The notes beneath the pieces are model-generated. The model saw nothing but the letters and a program-made list of their open reading frames with translations, searched no databases and had not been told where the DNA came from. Made by a program: the position numbers and the translations under genes. A stretch of 64,000 bases of DNA from Cyanobium sp. NS01 (GTDB taxonomy: Bacteria; Cyanobacteriota; Cyanobacteriia; PCC-6307; Cyanobiaceae), in the NCBI RefSeq assembly GCF_014280235.1, contig NZ_CP047940.1, positions 1,178,001 through 1,242,000 of the forward strand. Reading direction: 5' to 3'. Positions 25,401 to 34,811 of the stretch are shown one piece after another (the first letter of the stretch is position 1; every line of letters starts with the position of its first letter).

Positions 25401-26225
25401 CTCGAACTGCACCGAGGCGAAGGAGGTGCTGCACAGCACGGCCTCCACCGCCTCGCGGCCCAGCAGATCGGCCACCCCCCGCTGCACGGCCGGCTCGCGC
25501 AGACCACTCACCCACAGACCCCGGGGGCAGAGGCCCTGGCGCCGCAGGGCCGCCAGGCAGCTCTCCATGAGGTCCACATCGCCGGCCTGCAGCAGGGCGC
25601 GATAGGCGATCACCCCCACCCGCGGTCCGCCTTCGTCGCGCCAGTCGTGGGGCGTGGGGTCCGGCAGCGGCTGCGGCACTGGGGTCGCCGGCACCTGCCC
25701 CCGGGCCAGCGCACCCAGGGCAGCCAGCACCAGCCGCACGTTGGCCGCTCCGCCCTCGCGCAGGCAGCGCCCCAGGGCCAGGGCCAGCTCGGGGTCCACC
25801 GTGCCGCAGCAAGCCAGCGCCTGCTCATCCTCCGCCGTGCCGGCCAGCACCACCAGCTGCCGTGGAGCCAGCCTGCTGCCCCCCTGGCCGCCCGGAGCCA
25901 GGCTCCCCTGTGCCCAGAGCCTGAGCTGGTCGAGCCCGTAGCTCCAATGGCCGCGCCCACCCAGCAGACGCACCACCACCAGCCGGGCGTGGCGGACGGT
26001 GCTGGAGAGGTAGTGGTCGATCACGGCCGGGTGGGCCAGGGCCGCCAGGTTCAGGCCCCGCAGCTCAGCCCCCACCAGTGCCGGCTCAGCCGACAGCACC
26101 CGCTCGATGCTGACCAGATCGGTGTCTGCGCTGGTGAGCAGCAGCACCGGGGCCGCGGGCTGCTCCACATAGGCGCCAGCATCAGCCTGTTCCGATCCCC
26201 CCGGTTGCGCCGCCAGCCTGTGCAT
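22413..26225 (-). CDS. cobN: Cobaltochelatase subunit CobN
   Basis: The large subunit of the ATP-dependent aerobic-type cobaltochelatase, which inserts cobalt into hydrogenobyrinic acid a,c-diamide. The 1270-residue length starting [10 protein letters not shown] fits CobN/ChlH proteins. Recognisable parts are [73 protein letters not shown] and [16 protein letters not shown]. It is CobN and not the magnesium chelatase subunit ChlH because of the surrounding B12 theme and its motif order, but the two families are related. No CobS or CobT was seen here; in cyanobacteria the ChlI/ChlD ATPases are thought to serve (inference). The gene faces ilvE with a 68-base gap. Confidence 0.93.
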   Translation of the reverse strand: [1270 protein letters not shown]

Positions 26226-26293
26226 GCCCCCCATCCTGCTGGCTGCAGTGAGAAGATCGGGGCACCCAGGCCCTACCCGCAGCCCGCGCACCC

Positions 26294-27211
26294 ATGCATC
26301 AGTTCCTGCCCTATGCCTGGTTCGGTGGCAAGGTTGTGCGCTTCGAGGACGCCACGCTCTCGGTGGCCACCCACGCCCTGCACTACGGCACGGGGGCCTT
26401 CGGCGGCATGCGCGCCCTGCCCAATCCGGCCGACCCCAGGGAGATTCTGCTGTTCCGGGCTGATCGCCATGCCCGGCGCCTGAGCCAGAGCGCACGGCTG
26501 CTGCTCACCGATCTGCCTGAGGCCACGATCCACGAGGCCATCGTGGCCTTTCTGCAGGCCAACCAGCCCAGCTGCCCGGTGTATCTGCGTCCGTTTGTCT
26601 ATACCAGCGACCTCGGCATCGCTCCGCGCCTGCATAACATCGAAACCAACTTCCTGATCTACGGGCTCGAGTTGGGCGACTACCTCTCGCCGGAGGGGGT
26701 GAGCTGCCGCATCAGCTCCTGGACCCGTCAGGAGGATCGCTCCCTGCCCCTGCGCGGCAAGATCAGTGGGGCCTACATCACCAGCTCCCTGGCCAAGACG
26801 GAGGCCGTGCAGAGCGGTTTCGACGAGGCCATCCTGATGAACAGCCGCGGCAAGGTGAGCGAGGCCAGTGGCATGAATCTGTTCCTCGTGCGCGACGGCC
26901 AGCTGATCACCCCCGGGGTGGATCAGGACATCCTCGAGGGCATCACCCGCGCCAGCGTGATCGAACTGGCCCGCTCCATGGGCCTGGAGGTGATCGAGCG
27001 CGGCGTGGACAAGAGCGAGCTGTTCATCGCCGAGGAGGTGTTCCTGAGCGGAACGGCCGCCAAGGTGACGCCGGTGCGGCGGGTGGAAACCACCGACCTG
27101 CCCACGGAGCGTCCGGTGATGGAGCGGCTGCGCGAGCGGCTCGTGGCGATCACGGAAGGCCGCGATCCCGCCTATGAGCACTGGGTGACCCGCCTTCGCC
27201 TCGACAGCTGA
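26294..27211 (+). CDS. ilvE: Branched-chain amino acid aminotransferase IlvE
   Basis: Makes Leu, Ile and Val from their 2-oxo acids with glutamate, using PLP. 305 residues. Class IV aminotransferase features: FATLSVATHALHYGTGAFGGMR-type start (HALHYGTGAF), YLRPFVYTSDLG, RGKISGAYITSSLAK with the PLP Lys near residue 156, and EAILMNSRGKVSEASGMNLFLVRDG. Start at MHQFLPYAWF. It lies 24 bases upstream of metH on the same strand and could share its transcript. Confidence 0.95.
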   Translation: MHQFLPYAWFGGKVVRFEDATLSVATHALHYGTGAFGGMRALPNPADPREILLFRADRHARRLSQSARLLLTDLPEATIHEAIVAFLQANQPSCPVYLRPFVYTSDLGIAPRLHNIETNFLIYGLELGDYLSPEGVSCRISSWTRQEDRSLPLRGKISGAYITSSLAKTEAVQSGFDEAILMNSRGKVSEASGMNLFLVRDGQLITPGVDQDILEGITRASVIELARSMGLEVIERGVDKSELFIAEEVFLSGTAAKVTPVRRVETTDLPTERPVMERLRERLVAITEGRDPAYEHWVTRLRLDS

Positions 27212-27235
27212 CGCCCCAGCCATGACCACGTCGCC

Positions 27236-30200
27236 ATGACCCCAGCCCTGTCATCGAGTCCGGCCGCTGCGGCCGCTGCGGAGGGATCCAAGCCCCAGCG
27301 CCTGGGCTTCCTCGAGCGCCTGCACGCCCCTGAGCGCCCGGTGCTGGTGTTCGACGGTGCCACCGGCACCTCGCTGCAGCAGATGGATCTCAGCGCCGAG
27401 GACTTCGGCGGTGCGGCCCTGGAGGGCTGCAACGAGTATCTGGTGATCAGCCGTCCGGATGCGGTGCAGGCCGTGCACCGGCAGTTCCTGGAGGTGGGCG
27501 CCGATGTGATCGAAACCGACACCTTCGGGGCCACCTCCCTGGTGCTGGCCGAATACGACATCGCCGACCAGGCCTTTGCGCTGAACAAGCGCGCCGCCGA
27601 ACTGGCCCGCGAGGTGGCCGACGCCTACAGCACCCCCGACAAGCCCCGCTTCGTGGCCGGCTCCATGGGCCCCACCACCAAGCTGCCCACCCTGGGCCAT
27701 GTGGACTTCGACGCCATGAAGGCCTCCTTCGCCGAGCAGGCCGAGGGATTGCTGGCCGGCGATGTGGATCTCTTCATCGTGGAGACCTGCCAGGACGTGC
27801 TGCAGATCAAGGCCGCCCTGCAGGGCATCGAGGTGGCCTTCGAGCGCACCGGTGAGCGCCGGCCACTGATGGTGAGCGTCACCATGGAAACCACCGGCAC
27901 CATGCTGGTGGGCTCCGACATCGCGGCTGTGGTGGCGATCCTGGAGCCGTTCCCGATCGATGTGCTGGGCCTCAACTGCGCCACCGGGCCGGAGCAGATG
28001 AAGGAGCACATCCGCTACCTCAGCGCCCACAGTCCCTTCGTGGTGAGCTGCATCCCGAACGCGGGTCTGCCGGAGAACGTGGGCGGCGTGGCCCACTACC
28101 GGCTGACGCCGGTGGAGATGACGATGCAGCTGATGCACTTCGTCGAAGATCTCGGCGTGCAGGTGATCGGCGGCTGCTGCGGCACCACCCCGGCTCACAT
28201 CGGTGCCCTCACGGAGATGGCGGCCAGCCTCAGGCCGGCGCCACGGGCCGTGCGTACCCCCGAAACCCGCCATGCGCGGCCGCTGCTGCAGGTGGAGCCG
28301 GCGGCGGCCTCGATCTACGGCACCACGCCCTATCACCAGGACAATTCCTTCCTGATCATCGGCGAACGCCTCAACGCCAGCGGTAGCAAAAAGGTGCGCG
28401 AGCTGCTGGCCGAGGAGGACTGGGATGGCCTGGTGGCGGTGGCGCGCGGCCAGGTGAAGGAGAACGCCCACGTGCTCGATGTGAACGTGGACTATGTGGG
28501 TCGCGATGGCGTGCGCGACATGCACGACCTGGTGAGTCGGCTGGTGACCAATGTGAACCTGCCGCTGATGCTCGATTCCACCGAGTGGCAGAAGATGGAG
28601 GCGGGCCTGAAGGTGGCCGGTGGCAAGTGCATCCTCAACTCCACCAACTACGAAGACGGCGACGAACGCTTCTTCAAGGTGCTTGAACTGGCCCGCCAGT
28701 ATGGGGCTGGCGTGGTGGTGGGCACGATCGACGAGGAAGGCATGGCCCGCACGGCGCAGCGCAAGTTCGCGATTGCCCAGCGCGCCTACCGGGATGCCCT
28801 GGAGTTCGGCATTCCGGCCCATGAGCTCTTCTACGATCCCCTCGCTCTGCCGATCTCCACGGGTATCGAGGAAGACCGGGGCAATGCCATGGCCACGGTG
28901 GAGTCGATCCGCATGATCCGCGAGAACCTGCCGGGTGTTCACGTGGTGCTCGGTGTCAGCAATGTGAGCTTCGGACTCTCACCAGCTTCCCGCATTGTGT
29001 TGAACTCGGTGTTTCTGCACGAGTGCTGCCAGGCCGGCATGGATGCGGCCATCGTGAGCCCGGCCAAGATCCTGCCACTGGTCAAGATCAGTGAGGAGCA
29101 CCAGCAGGTGTGCCGTGATCTGATCTACGACGAGCGCCGTTTCGAGAGTGACCAGCCGGGGGCCATCTGCACCTACGACCCCCTCACAGAGCTCACCACC
29201 CTGTTTGAAGGAGTGAGCGCCAAGGAGGCCCGTGCCTCAGGCCCTTCCCTGGCTGATCTGCCGGTGGAAGAGCGGCTCAAGCAGCACATCATCGATGGTG
29301 AGCGCATCGGGCTGGAGGGCTCGCTTGAAGAGGCGCTGCAGCGTTACCCGGCCCTGCACATCGTCAACACCTTCCTGCTCGATGGCATGAAGGTGGTGGG
29401 CGAGCTGTTCGGCTCAGGGCAGATGCAACTGCCGTTTGTGCTGCAGAGCGCCGAAACCATGAAAGCTGCCGTGGCCACCCTGGAGCCACACATGGAGCGG
29501 CTCGAAGGCGAGAGCTCCAGCAAGGGCAAGTTTCTGATCGCCACCGTGAAGGGCGATGTGCACGACATCGGCAAGAATCTCGTTGATATCATCCTCACAA
29601 ATAATGGCTACGAAGTGATTAACCTGGGTATCAAGCAGAGCTGTGATGCCATCATCGAAGCCCAGCAGAAGCACCAGGCTGATTGCATTGCCATGAGTGG
29701 CCTGCTGGTGAAGTCCACCGCCTTCATGAAGGACAATCTGGCGGCCTTCAATGAGGTGGGCATCACGGCCCCGGTGATTCTCGGCGGCGCGGCGCTGACG
29801 CCCCGCTTCGTGCACGGCGACTGCCGCGCCACCTATGCGGGCCAAGTGGTGTATGGCCGTGATGCCTTTGCGGATCTGCGCTTCATGGACGCCCTGATGG
29901 AGGCCAAGGCGGCCGAGGGCTGGGACGACCGGCAAGGGTTTCTCAACGGCACCCCGGAGGGTGTGGGCCTCAGTGACGGTCCGGCTGTGGAGCCCGGCGA
30001 CAGCCCGTCCACCCGGCCAGATGACGGGGAAGCCACAGGTGCCGAGGCGGCGCTGGCAGAAGCCCTCCAGAAAGCCCAGGCGGGCCCCAACGATCACCGC
30101 TCCGACACCGTGCCGGAGGAGCAGGCCCTGGAACCGCCCTTCTGGGGCAGCCGCGTGCTCAGCGAGGCCGAGATTCCCCTGCACGAGGTGTTCGCCTATC

Positions 30201-30946
30201 TCGATCGCAACGCCCTCTTTGCCGGTCAGTGGCAGCTGCGCAAGACCCAGCAGCAGAGCCGCGAGGATTACGAGGCCATGTTGGTCGCCAAGGCGGAGCC
30301 GGTGCTGCAGCAGTGGCAGCAGCGCTGCCTCGAGGAGCAGCTGCTCACTCCCCGGGTGGCCTATGGCTATTTCCCCTGCGGCCGCCAGGGCAATGCCGTG
30401 CTGCTGTTTGACCCCCGGAACCCCGCTCAGCAGCTGGGCCGCTTCGAACTGCCGCGCCAGCGCGGCGGCAACCGCTATTGCATCGCCGACTTCTACCGCG
30501 ACCTGGCCAGCGGCCCCGCCGGCGAGCCCGTGGCCACCGACGTGATGCCGATGCAGGCGGTGACCATGGGCGAGCGGGCCAGTCAGTTTGCCCGGGAGCT
30601 GTTCGCGGCCGACCAGTACACCGACTACCTCTACTTCCACGGCCTGGGCGTGCAGATGGCCGAGGCCCTCGCCGAGTGGCTCCACGCCCGCATCCGCCGC
30701 GAGCTGGGCTTCGCGGCCCAGGAGCCCCAGGCACTGCGCGACGTGCTCGCCCAGCGCTACCGGGGCAGCCGTTACTCCTTCGGCTACCCGGCCTGTCCGA
30801 ACGTGGCCGACTCGCGCCAGCAACTGGCGTGGCTCGGCGCTGAGCGCATCGGGCTGAGCATGGACGAGAGCGACCAGCTGGAGCCCGAGCAGAGCACCAC
30901 GGCCCTGGTGGCCCTGCACAGCAAAGCCCGCTACTTCAGTGCCTGA
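27236..30946 (+). CDS. metH: Cobalamin-dependent methionine synthase MetH
   Basis: Transfers a methyl group from methyl-tetrahydrofolate to homocysteine through methylcobalamin. The 1236 residues keep the full four-module order: homocysteine-binding barrel (about 20-320, with [12 protein letters not shown] and the zinc Cys pair in [11 protein letters not shown]), folate-binding barrel (about 370-640, [18 protein letters not shown]), cobalamin module (about 690-880, with the ligand motif VHDIGKN and SGLLVKST), and the AdoMet reactivation domain (to [16 protein letters not shown]). A polar linker of roughly 60 residues near 900-960 (rich in Glu, Asp, Pro) is longer than usual. With CobN, CobU and CobW in the same window it is the visible user of B12. 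Confidence 0.97.
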   Translation: MTPALSSSPAAAAAAEGSKPQRLGFLERLHAPERPVLVFDGATGTSLQQMDLSAEDFGGAALEGCNEYLVISRPDAVQAVHRQFLEVGADVIETDTFGATSLVLAEYDIADQAFALNKRAAELAREVADAYSTPDKPRFVAGSMGPTTKLPTLGHVDFDAMKASFAEQAEGLLAGDVDLFIVETCQDVLQIKAALQGIEVAFERTGERRPLMVSVTMETTGTMLVGSDIAAVVAILEPFPIDVLGLNCATGPEQMKEHIRYLSAHSPFVVSCIPNAGLPENVGGVAHYRLTPVEMTMQLMHFVEDLGVQVIGGCCGTTPAHIGALTEMAASLRPAPRAVRTPETRHARPLLQVEPAAASIYGTTPYHQDNSFLIIGERLNASGSKKVRELLAEEDWDGLVAVARGQVKENAHVLDVNVDYVGRDGVRDMHDLVSRLVTNVNLPLMLDSTEWQKMEAGLKVAGGKCILNSTNYEDGDERFFKVLELARQYGAGVVVGTIDEEGMARTAQRKFAIAQRAYRDALEFGIPAHELFYDPLALPISTGIEEDRGNAMATVESIRMIRENLPGVHVVLGVSNVSFGLSPASRIVLNSVFLHECCQAGMDAAIVSPAKILPLVKISEEHQQVCRDLIYDERRFESDQPGAICTYDPLTELTTLFEGVSAKEARASGPSLADLPVEERLKQHIIDGERIGLEGSLEEALQRYPALHIVNTFLLDGMKVVGELFGSGQMQLPFVLQSAETMKAAVATLEPHMERLEGESSSKGKFLIATVKGDVHDIGKNLVDIILTNNGYEVINLGIKQSCDAIIEAQQKHQADCIAMSGLLVKSTAFMKDNLAAFNEVGITAPVILGGAALTPRFVHGDCRATYAGQVVYGRDAFADLRFMDALMEAKAAEGWDDRQGFLNGTPEGVGLSDGPAVEPGDSPSTRPDDGEATGAEAALAEALQKAQAGPNDHRSDTVPEEQALEPPFWGSRVLSEAEIPLHEVFAYLDRNALFAGQWQLRKTQQQSREDYEAMLVAKAEPVLQQWQQRCLEEQLLTPRVAYGYFPCGRQGNAVLLFDPRNPAQQLGRFELPRQRGGNRYCIADFYRDLASGPAGEPVATDVMPMQAVTMGERASQFARELFAADQYTDYLYFHGLGVQMAEALAEWLHARIRRELGFAAQEPQALRDVLAQRYRGSRYSFGYPACPNVADSRQQLAWLGAERIGLSMDESDQLEPEQSTTALVALHSKARYFSA

Positions 30947-31004
30947 CGGCGCGCCAGGGGGCCCTGGAGGCCCCGTAGCCTGGGGGCTCCTCCCTGGAGT
31001 TTCC

Positions 31005-31277
31005 ATGGCGATTGCCGGTCCTGATGGTGTCGATGCCGCCATCCAGGCGGGAGTGGACCTGGACGGTTCACCCATCCCCGCAGGCATGCTCAGCCTCTAC
31101 AGAGAGGTGATGGAGCTCGAAAGCCGCCGGGCCCGCAGCGGCGTGACCAAATCGATGCGCAACCGGGTGGTCAAGACCGGCTCCAAGCATCTGGACCAGG
31201 CCAGCCTCGATGCCCGCCTCAAGGCGGCCGGTTGGGAGGGGCTCAAGGCCAAGGAGATCGCCTTCTTCTACGCCTGA
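31005..31277 (+). CDS. Small conserved-looking protein
   Basis: 90 residues from MAIAGPDGVD. Two recognisable parts: a loose N-terminal stretch and a basic region GVTKSMRNRVVKTGSKHLDQASLDARLKAAGWEG, which could be a helix-turn-helix-like nucleic acid contact. Family not recognised. No membrane segment. Confidence 0.6.
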   Translation: MAIAGPDGVDAAIQAGVDLDGSPIPAGMLSLYREVMELESRRARSGVTKSMRNRVVKTGSKHLDQASLDARLKAAGWEGLKAKEIAFFYA

Positions 31278-31321
31278 TCACAGCAGCTGGCGAGGCTGAG
31301 CGCCGGGGCTGGGCTCCGGCC

Positions 31322-31549
31322 TCAGCTGCACATCTCCTCGAGGCTGTCGATCACCTCCTGCTGGAACTGCTCCAGGTCAGAGGAGTCGCTGAGGTCGAGG
31401 CCCTCCCCAGCAGCGTTCTGGGTGAGCTCCTGGAAATGGAACGCCCCCTCCCCGTGGGCCAGGAACTCCATGGCGGAGGGTTCACCACTTTCTTTGTAGG
31501 CATCGCAGAGGGCCAGGAAGGCCGCATCCTCGGTGAATTCCCAGCTCAT
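31322..31549 (-). CDS. Small acidic protein
   Basis: 75 residues, starting MSWEFTEDAAFLALCDAYKE and ending in a strongly acidic Leu-rich helix (DLEQFQQEVIDSLEEMCS). Two Cys. Coding looks likely from the start codon, even composition and lack of overlap, but the family is unknown. Confidence 0.55.
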   Translation of the reverse strand: MSWEFTEDAAFLALCDAYKESGEPSAMEFLAHGEGAFHFQELTQNAAGEGLDLSDSSDLEQFQQEVIDSLEEMCS

Positions 31550-31701
31550 GTAGGGGGGCGCACAGAACGACGGTTGGATCGCGCTCTCCGACCTTTAACG
31601 CCTCCCCCCCGGAATCCGTCAACCATCTGGCCGAACTTTGCCGAGATGGCGGGCAGTCCGTCACATTCGCCAGACTGGCCAACGCAGTCTGTTTGGACCA
31701 C

Positions 31702-32085
31702 GTGACCCAGACCAGTACCAGGCCGGTGGCCGACCAGAACGTGCTCGGGGAGCCCCTGGAGCTGTGCAGCTGTGAGCCGATGACCGGCTGGTTCCGCGAC
31801 GGCAACTGCCGCACCAACGGCGCCGACCTGGGCCGCCACACCGTGTGCTGTGTGGTCAACGAGGCCTTTCTCAACTACAGCCGCGCCCAGGGCAACGACC
31901 TGAGCACCCCGGCGCCGCAGTACGGCTTCCCCGGCCTGCGAGCCGGCGACCACTGGTGCGTCTGCGCACCGCGCTGGCTGGAGGCCTACGAAGACGGCAT
32001 GGCGCCACCGGTGCGGCTGCAGGCCACCGAGGCCAGCACCCTGGAGGTGATCCCCCTGGAGGTGCTGCGTCAGCACGCCGCCTGA
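31702..32085 (+). CDS. DUF2237 family protein
   Basis: About 127 residues from a GTG start (an upstream TTG is in frame). It matches the DUF2237 pattern: QNVLGEPLELCSCEPMTGWF, CRTNGADLGRHTVCCVV, RAQGNDLSTPAPQYGFPGL and DHWCVCAPRWLEAYEDGMAPPV, ending EVIPLEVLRQHA. Several conserved Cys suggest metal or thiol chemistry, but the function of the family is unknown. Confidence 0.88.
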   Translation: MTQTSTRPVADQNVLGEPLELCSCEPMTGWFRDGNCRTNGADLGRHTVCCVVNEAFLNYSRAQGNDLSTPAPQYGFPGLRAGDHWCVCAPRWLEAYEDGMAPPVRLQATEASTLEVIPLEVLRQHAA

Positions 32086-32107
32086 GCTGGTGCCCAGCCC
32101 GTTGTCG

Positions 32108-32854
32108 CTACCAGGGGATCGGCGCTCCATCCCAGGCCCAGAACCGCCCGCTCTGCTCCGGCCCCAGCCCCTCGAGCACATCGAGCAGGTGGCCAGCGGC
32201 CCGCTCGGGGCTGAACAGCCGCTCGGGGGGCACATTGGCCTGAAAGGGCCCTGAGAGGGCCGTGGCGGTGGTGCCGGGATGCAGCAGGCTGACGCAGCCG
32301 AGCGGCAGCCGCCGGCGCCATTCCAGGGCCAGGGTGTGCAACAGCTGATTCTGGGCGGCCTTGGCCGCCCGGTAGCCATACCAGCCCCCCAGGCCGTTAT
32401 CGCCGATGCTGCCCACCCGGGCCGAGAGGCTGGCCAGATGAAAGGGCTCCTGCTTCGGCAGGAACGGCTCGATCGCCTGGGCCAGCAGAATCGGGGCAAA
32501 GGCGTTCACCGCGAAGCTGCGCTCCAGGGTCGAGCGGCTCACCTGGGACAGCCGCTTCTCGGGCTGCAGCTCGGTGTCATGCAGCAGCCCGGTGCTGTTG
32601 AGCACGAGCCGTAGCGGTGGCCCCTCCGCCAGGGACTCGCCCAGCTGCTGCAGGCTGTGATCACAGGTCACATCCAGAGGCAGCCAGGCCACGGCAGGCT
32701 CAGCCGTGCGGAAGTCGCGCCGGGAGGCCCCCAGCAACTCCAGAGCCGGCGCACGGCGGGCCAGCTCCCGCAGCAGGGCCTGGCCGATGCCGCCGCAGCC
32801 CACCACCAGGGCCCGACCACACCAGGAGCGGAAGACGGAATCGGCACGGGCCAT
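32108..32854 (-). CDS. Short-chain dehydrogenase/reductase-like protein
   Basis: 248 residues. The nucleotide motif LVVGCGGIGQALLREL is a variant of the SDR TGxxxGxG motif. LVLNSTGLLH stands for NxAG, SLSARVGSIGDNGLGGW contains the catalytic Ser, and YGYRAAKAAQ the YxxxK pair; HPGTTATALSGPFQ follows. The protein resembles CsgA-type SDR proteins. Substrate unknown. It is divergent from gpsA, with 84 bases between starts. Confidence 0.85.
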   Translation of the reverse strand: MARADSVFRSWCGRALVVGCGGIGQALLRELARRAPALELLGASRRDFRTAEPAVAWLPLDVTCDHSLQQLGESLAEGPPLRLVLNSTGLLHDTELQPEKRLSQVSRSTLERSFAVNAFAPILLAQAIEPFLPKQEPFHLASLSARVGSIGDNGLGGWYGYRAAKAAQNQLLHTLALEWRRRLPLGCVSLLHPGTTATALSGPFQANVPPERLFSPERAAGHLLDVLEGLGPEQSGRFWAWDGAPIPW

Positions 32855-32938
32855 GGCGGCTCAGGAGAAGCGGGCCCGGGGGGGAGCCGAGGAGGCCCCA
32901 TGGTGCCAACCTTGACGGCTCCCTCGCCGCGCTGCCCC

Positions 32939-33889
32939 ATGCCCCTTCGCATCGCCGTGCTCGGCCGCGGAGCCTGGGGCCAGACCCTGGCTGAGCTGTG
33001 GCAGCAGCAGGGCCACAGCCTCAGCAGCTGGTCCCGGCGCGATGGGGTCGCCCCCGCCGGGGTGCTGCCTGGGGCCGATCTGGTGGTGGCGGCTGTGGCG
33101 ATGGCGGGCATCGAAGGCCTGGCCCGCTGGCTTGGGCCCCACTGGCCCTCGGGCACGCCCCTGCTGAGCTGCACCAAGGGCCTCGACCTCGACCTGCTGG
33201 CCACTCCGAGCCAGCTCTGGCGCCGCCAGCTCGGCGCGGTGCCGCTGCTGGTGCTCAGCGGCCCCAACCTGGCTGCGGAACTGCGTCAGGGCCTGCCCGC
33301 CGCCGCGGTGCTCGCCAGCGACGACCTGCCGCTGGCCCAGCGGTTGCAGGCCGAGCTCAGCAGCAGCACCCTGCGGCTGTACACGAATCCCGATCCGGTC
33401 GGCACCGAAGTGGCAGGGGCACTCAAGAACGTGATCGCCGTGGCGGCCGGCGTTGCCGACGGTCTCGCCCTGGGGGCCAACGCCCGGGCTGCCCTGCTGA
33501 CGCGAGGCCTGGCGGAGATCGGTGTGGTGCTCGCCGGTCTCGGGGGCCAGCCCGCCACCCTCTATGGCCTCGCTGGCCTGGGCGACCTGATGGCCACGGC
33601 CACCAGCGACCTCAGTCGCAACTACCGCAGCGGCCGGCTGCTCTCGGAGGGGCTGGCCCCGGCGGAGGTGGAGCGCAGCATCGGGGCCACGGTGGAGGGC
33701 CTGCGCACGGCCCGTGCGGCCCTGGTGCTGGCGGATCGCCATGGCTGGCAGCTGCCGATCACGGCCCAGGTGGTGGCTCTGCTGGATGGTCGCTGCAGTC
33801 CAGACCAGGCGGCCCAGGCGTTGATGCAGCGCCAGCTGCGGCCCGAGGTCCAGGGTCAGCCACAGCCACAGCCGTGGGCGCAGCCATGA
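32939..33889 (+). CDS. gpsA: Glycerol-3-phosphate dehydrogenase GpsA
   Basis: Reduces dihydroxyacetone phosphate to sn-glycerol-3-phosphate for lipid synthesis. 316 residues from MPLRIAVLGRGAWGQTL, the NAD(P) fold with GxGxWG. LLSCTKGLDLD and LSGPNLAAELRQG mark the coenzyme/substrate region; the catalytic Lys lies in VAGALKNVIAVAAGVADGL, followed by GANARAALLTRGLAEI and GLAGLGDLMATATS. The longer frame upstream is not conserved. Its stop overlaps the start of the next gene by four bases (ATGA). Confidence 0.95.
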   Translation: MPLRIAVLGRGAWGQTLAELWQQQGHSLSSWSRRDGVAPAGVLPGADLVVAAVAMAGIEGLARWLGPHWPSGTPLLSCTKGLDLDLLATPSQLWRRQLGAVPLLVLSGPNLAAELRQGLPAAAVLASDDLPLAQRLQAELSSSTLRLYTNPDPVGTEVAGALKNVIAVAAGVADGLALGANARAALLTRGLAEIGVVLAGLGGQPATLYGLAGLGDLMATATSDLSRNYRSGRLLSEGLAPAEVERSIGATVEGLRTARAALVLADRHGWQLPITAQVVALLDGRCSPDQAAQALMQRQLRPEVQGQPQPQPWAQP

Positions 33890-34785
33890 AGCTTCCCGCC
33901 GTGCTGGTGGAGGCCTTTGCCTCAGGGCCCTGCAGCGGCAACGGAGCGGCTGTGGTGCTGGTCAACCAGCCGCTGCCGGACAGCTGCCTGCAGGGGCTGG
34001 CCCGCAGCCTCAACCAATCGGAGACCGCCTTCCTCTGGCGGCAGCAGCAGGAGTGGCAGCTCCGCTGGTTCACGCCCACCTGTGAGGTGCCCCTCTGCGG
34101 CCATGCCACCTTGGCGGCGCTGCTGGCCCTGGGCCACTGGGGCCTGGTGGCGCCGGGGTCGACGCTGCGCTTCCACAGCCTCAGCGGCCCCCTGGAGGCC
34201 AGGCTGCTCACCAGCCCCGCAACAATGGCGGCTGGCCTGGCTGCCGGCTGGATCGTGCTGCCCAGCAGTGGCCTGGTGCCTGCCCCGCTGCCCCAGGAAC
34301 TAGGCAACCTGGTGAGCACATGGCTGGCCTGCGGCGTTGAGGGCCACTGGACGTCCCCTCTCGGCTACACGGTGCTGCTGCTGCCGGCCTCCGCCCCCCT
34401 GGCCTCAGCCGTTCTGCCGGCCAGCGCCATTCCGCCCGGCCAACGCCCTGGATTGGTGCTGATGCAGCCACTCGCTGCTGAGGGGCCGGCGGCGCCGGCT
34501 GTGCTCAACGAGACCTGCCGCTACCAGCTGCGGTTTCTGGCGCCCGGGCTGGGCATCGATGAAGACCCCGTCACGGGCTCTGCCCATGCGTTGGTAGCGC
34601 CCTGGTGGCTGCAGCAGCTGGAGCTGCCCAGGGTGGCGGGCTGGCAGTGTTCCCCCAGGCCGGGCGGCATGGTGTGCGAGGCCGCGTTTTCAGGCATGAT
34701 CCGCTTGAGCGGATCGGGGCATCTCCTTTGGGACGGACACGTGCATCTCGGTTCTGGAGACGACTTTCCTGGCCGCTTGGGCTGA
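33886..34785 (+). CDS. PhzF-family epimerase/isomerase
   Basis: 299 residues, two-fold diaminopimelate-epimerase-like barrel of the PhzF family. The typical motifs are present: FASGPCSGNGAAVVL, NQSETAFLW with the catalytic Glu near residue 46, CEVPLCGHATLAALLALG and the late IDEDPVTGSAHALVAPWW. Many homologues are isomerases of unknown substrate and most have nothing to do with phenazines. Translation is coupled to gpsA through an ATGA overlap. Confidence 0.9.
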   Translation: MKLPAVLVEAFASGPCSGNGAAVVLVNQPLPDSCLQGLARSLNQSETAFLWRQQQEWQLRWFTPTCEVPLCGHATLAALLALGHWGLVAPGSTLRFHSLSGPLEARLLTSPATMAAGLAAGWIVLPSSGLVPAPLPQELGNLVSTWLACGVEGHWTSPLGYTVLLLPASAPLASAVLPASAIPPGQRPGLVLMQPLAAEGPAAPAVLNETCRYQLRFLAPGLGIDEDPVTGSAHALVAPWWLQQLELPRVAGWQCSPRPGGMVCEAAFSGMIRLSGSGHLLWDGHVHLGSGDDFPGRLG

Positions 34786-34811
34786 GGTTGAACAGCCCCT
34801 TCACCCGGCAG

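Noticed and set aside
24345-26483. Plus-strand frame of 712 codons opposite cobN
   Set aside because: Composition is unlike any protein here (very rich in Gln, Gly, Ala, His) and cobN on the other strand is certain.
22413-30946. Cobalamin riboswitch upstream of cobN or metH
   Set aside because: The gaps (68 and 24 bases) are too short for a B12 aptamer and the B12 box was not seen.
27251-31087. Long minus-strand open frames opposite metH (563 and 557 codons)
   Set aside because: They mirror a gene whose whole length is well conserved, contain long His/Gln/Gly-rich stretches without motifs, and are the expected by-product of GC-rich codons.
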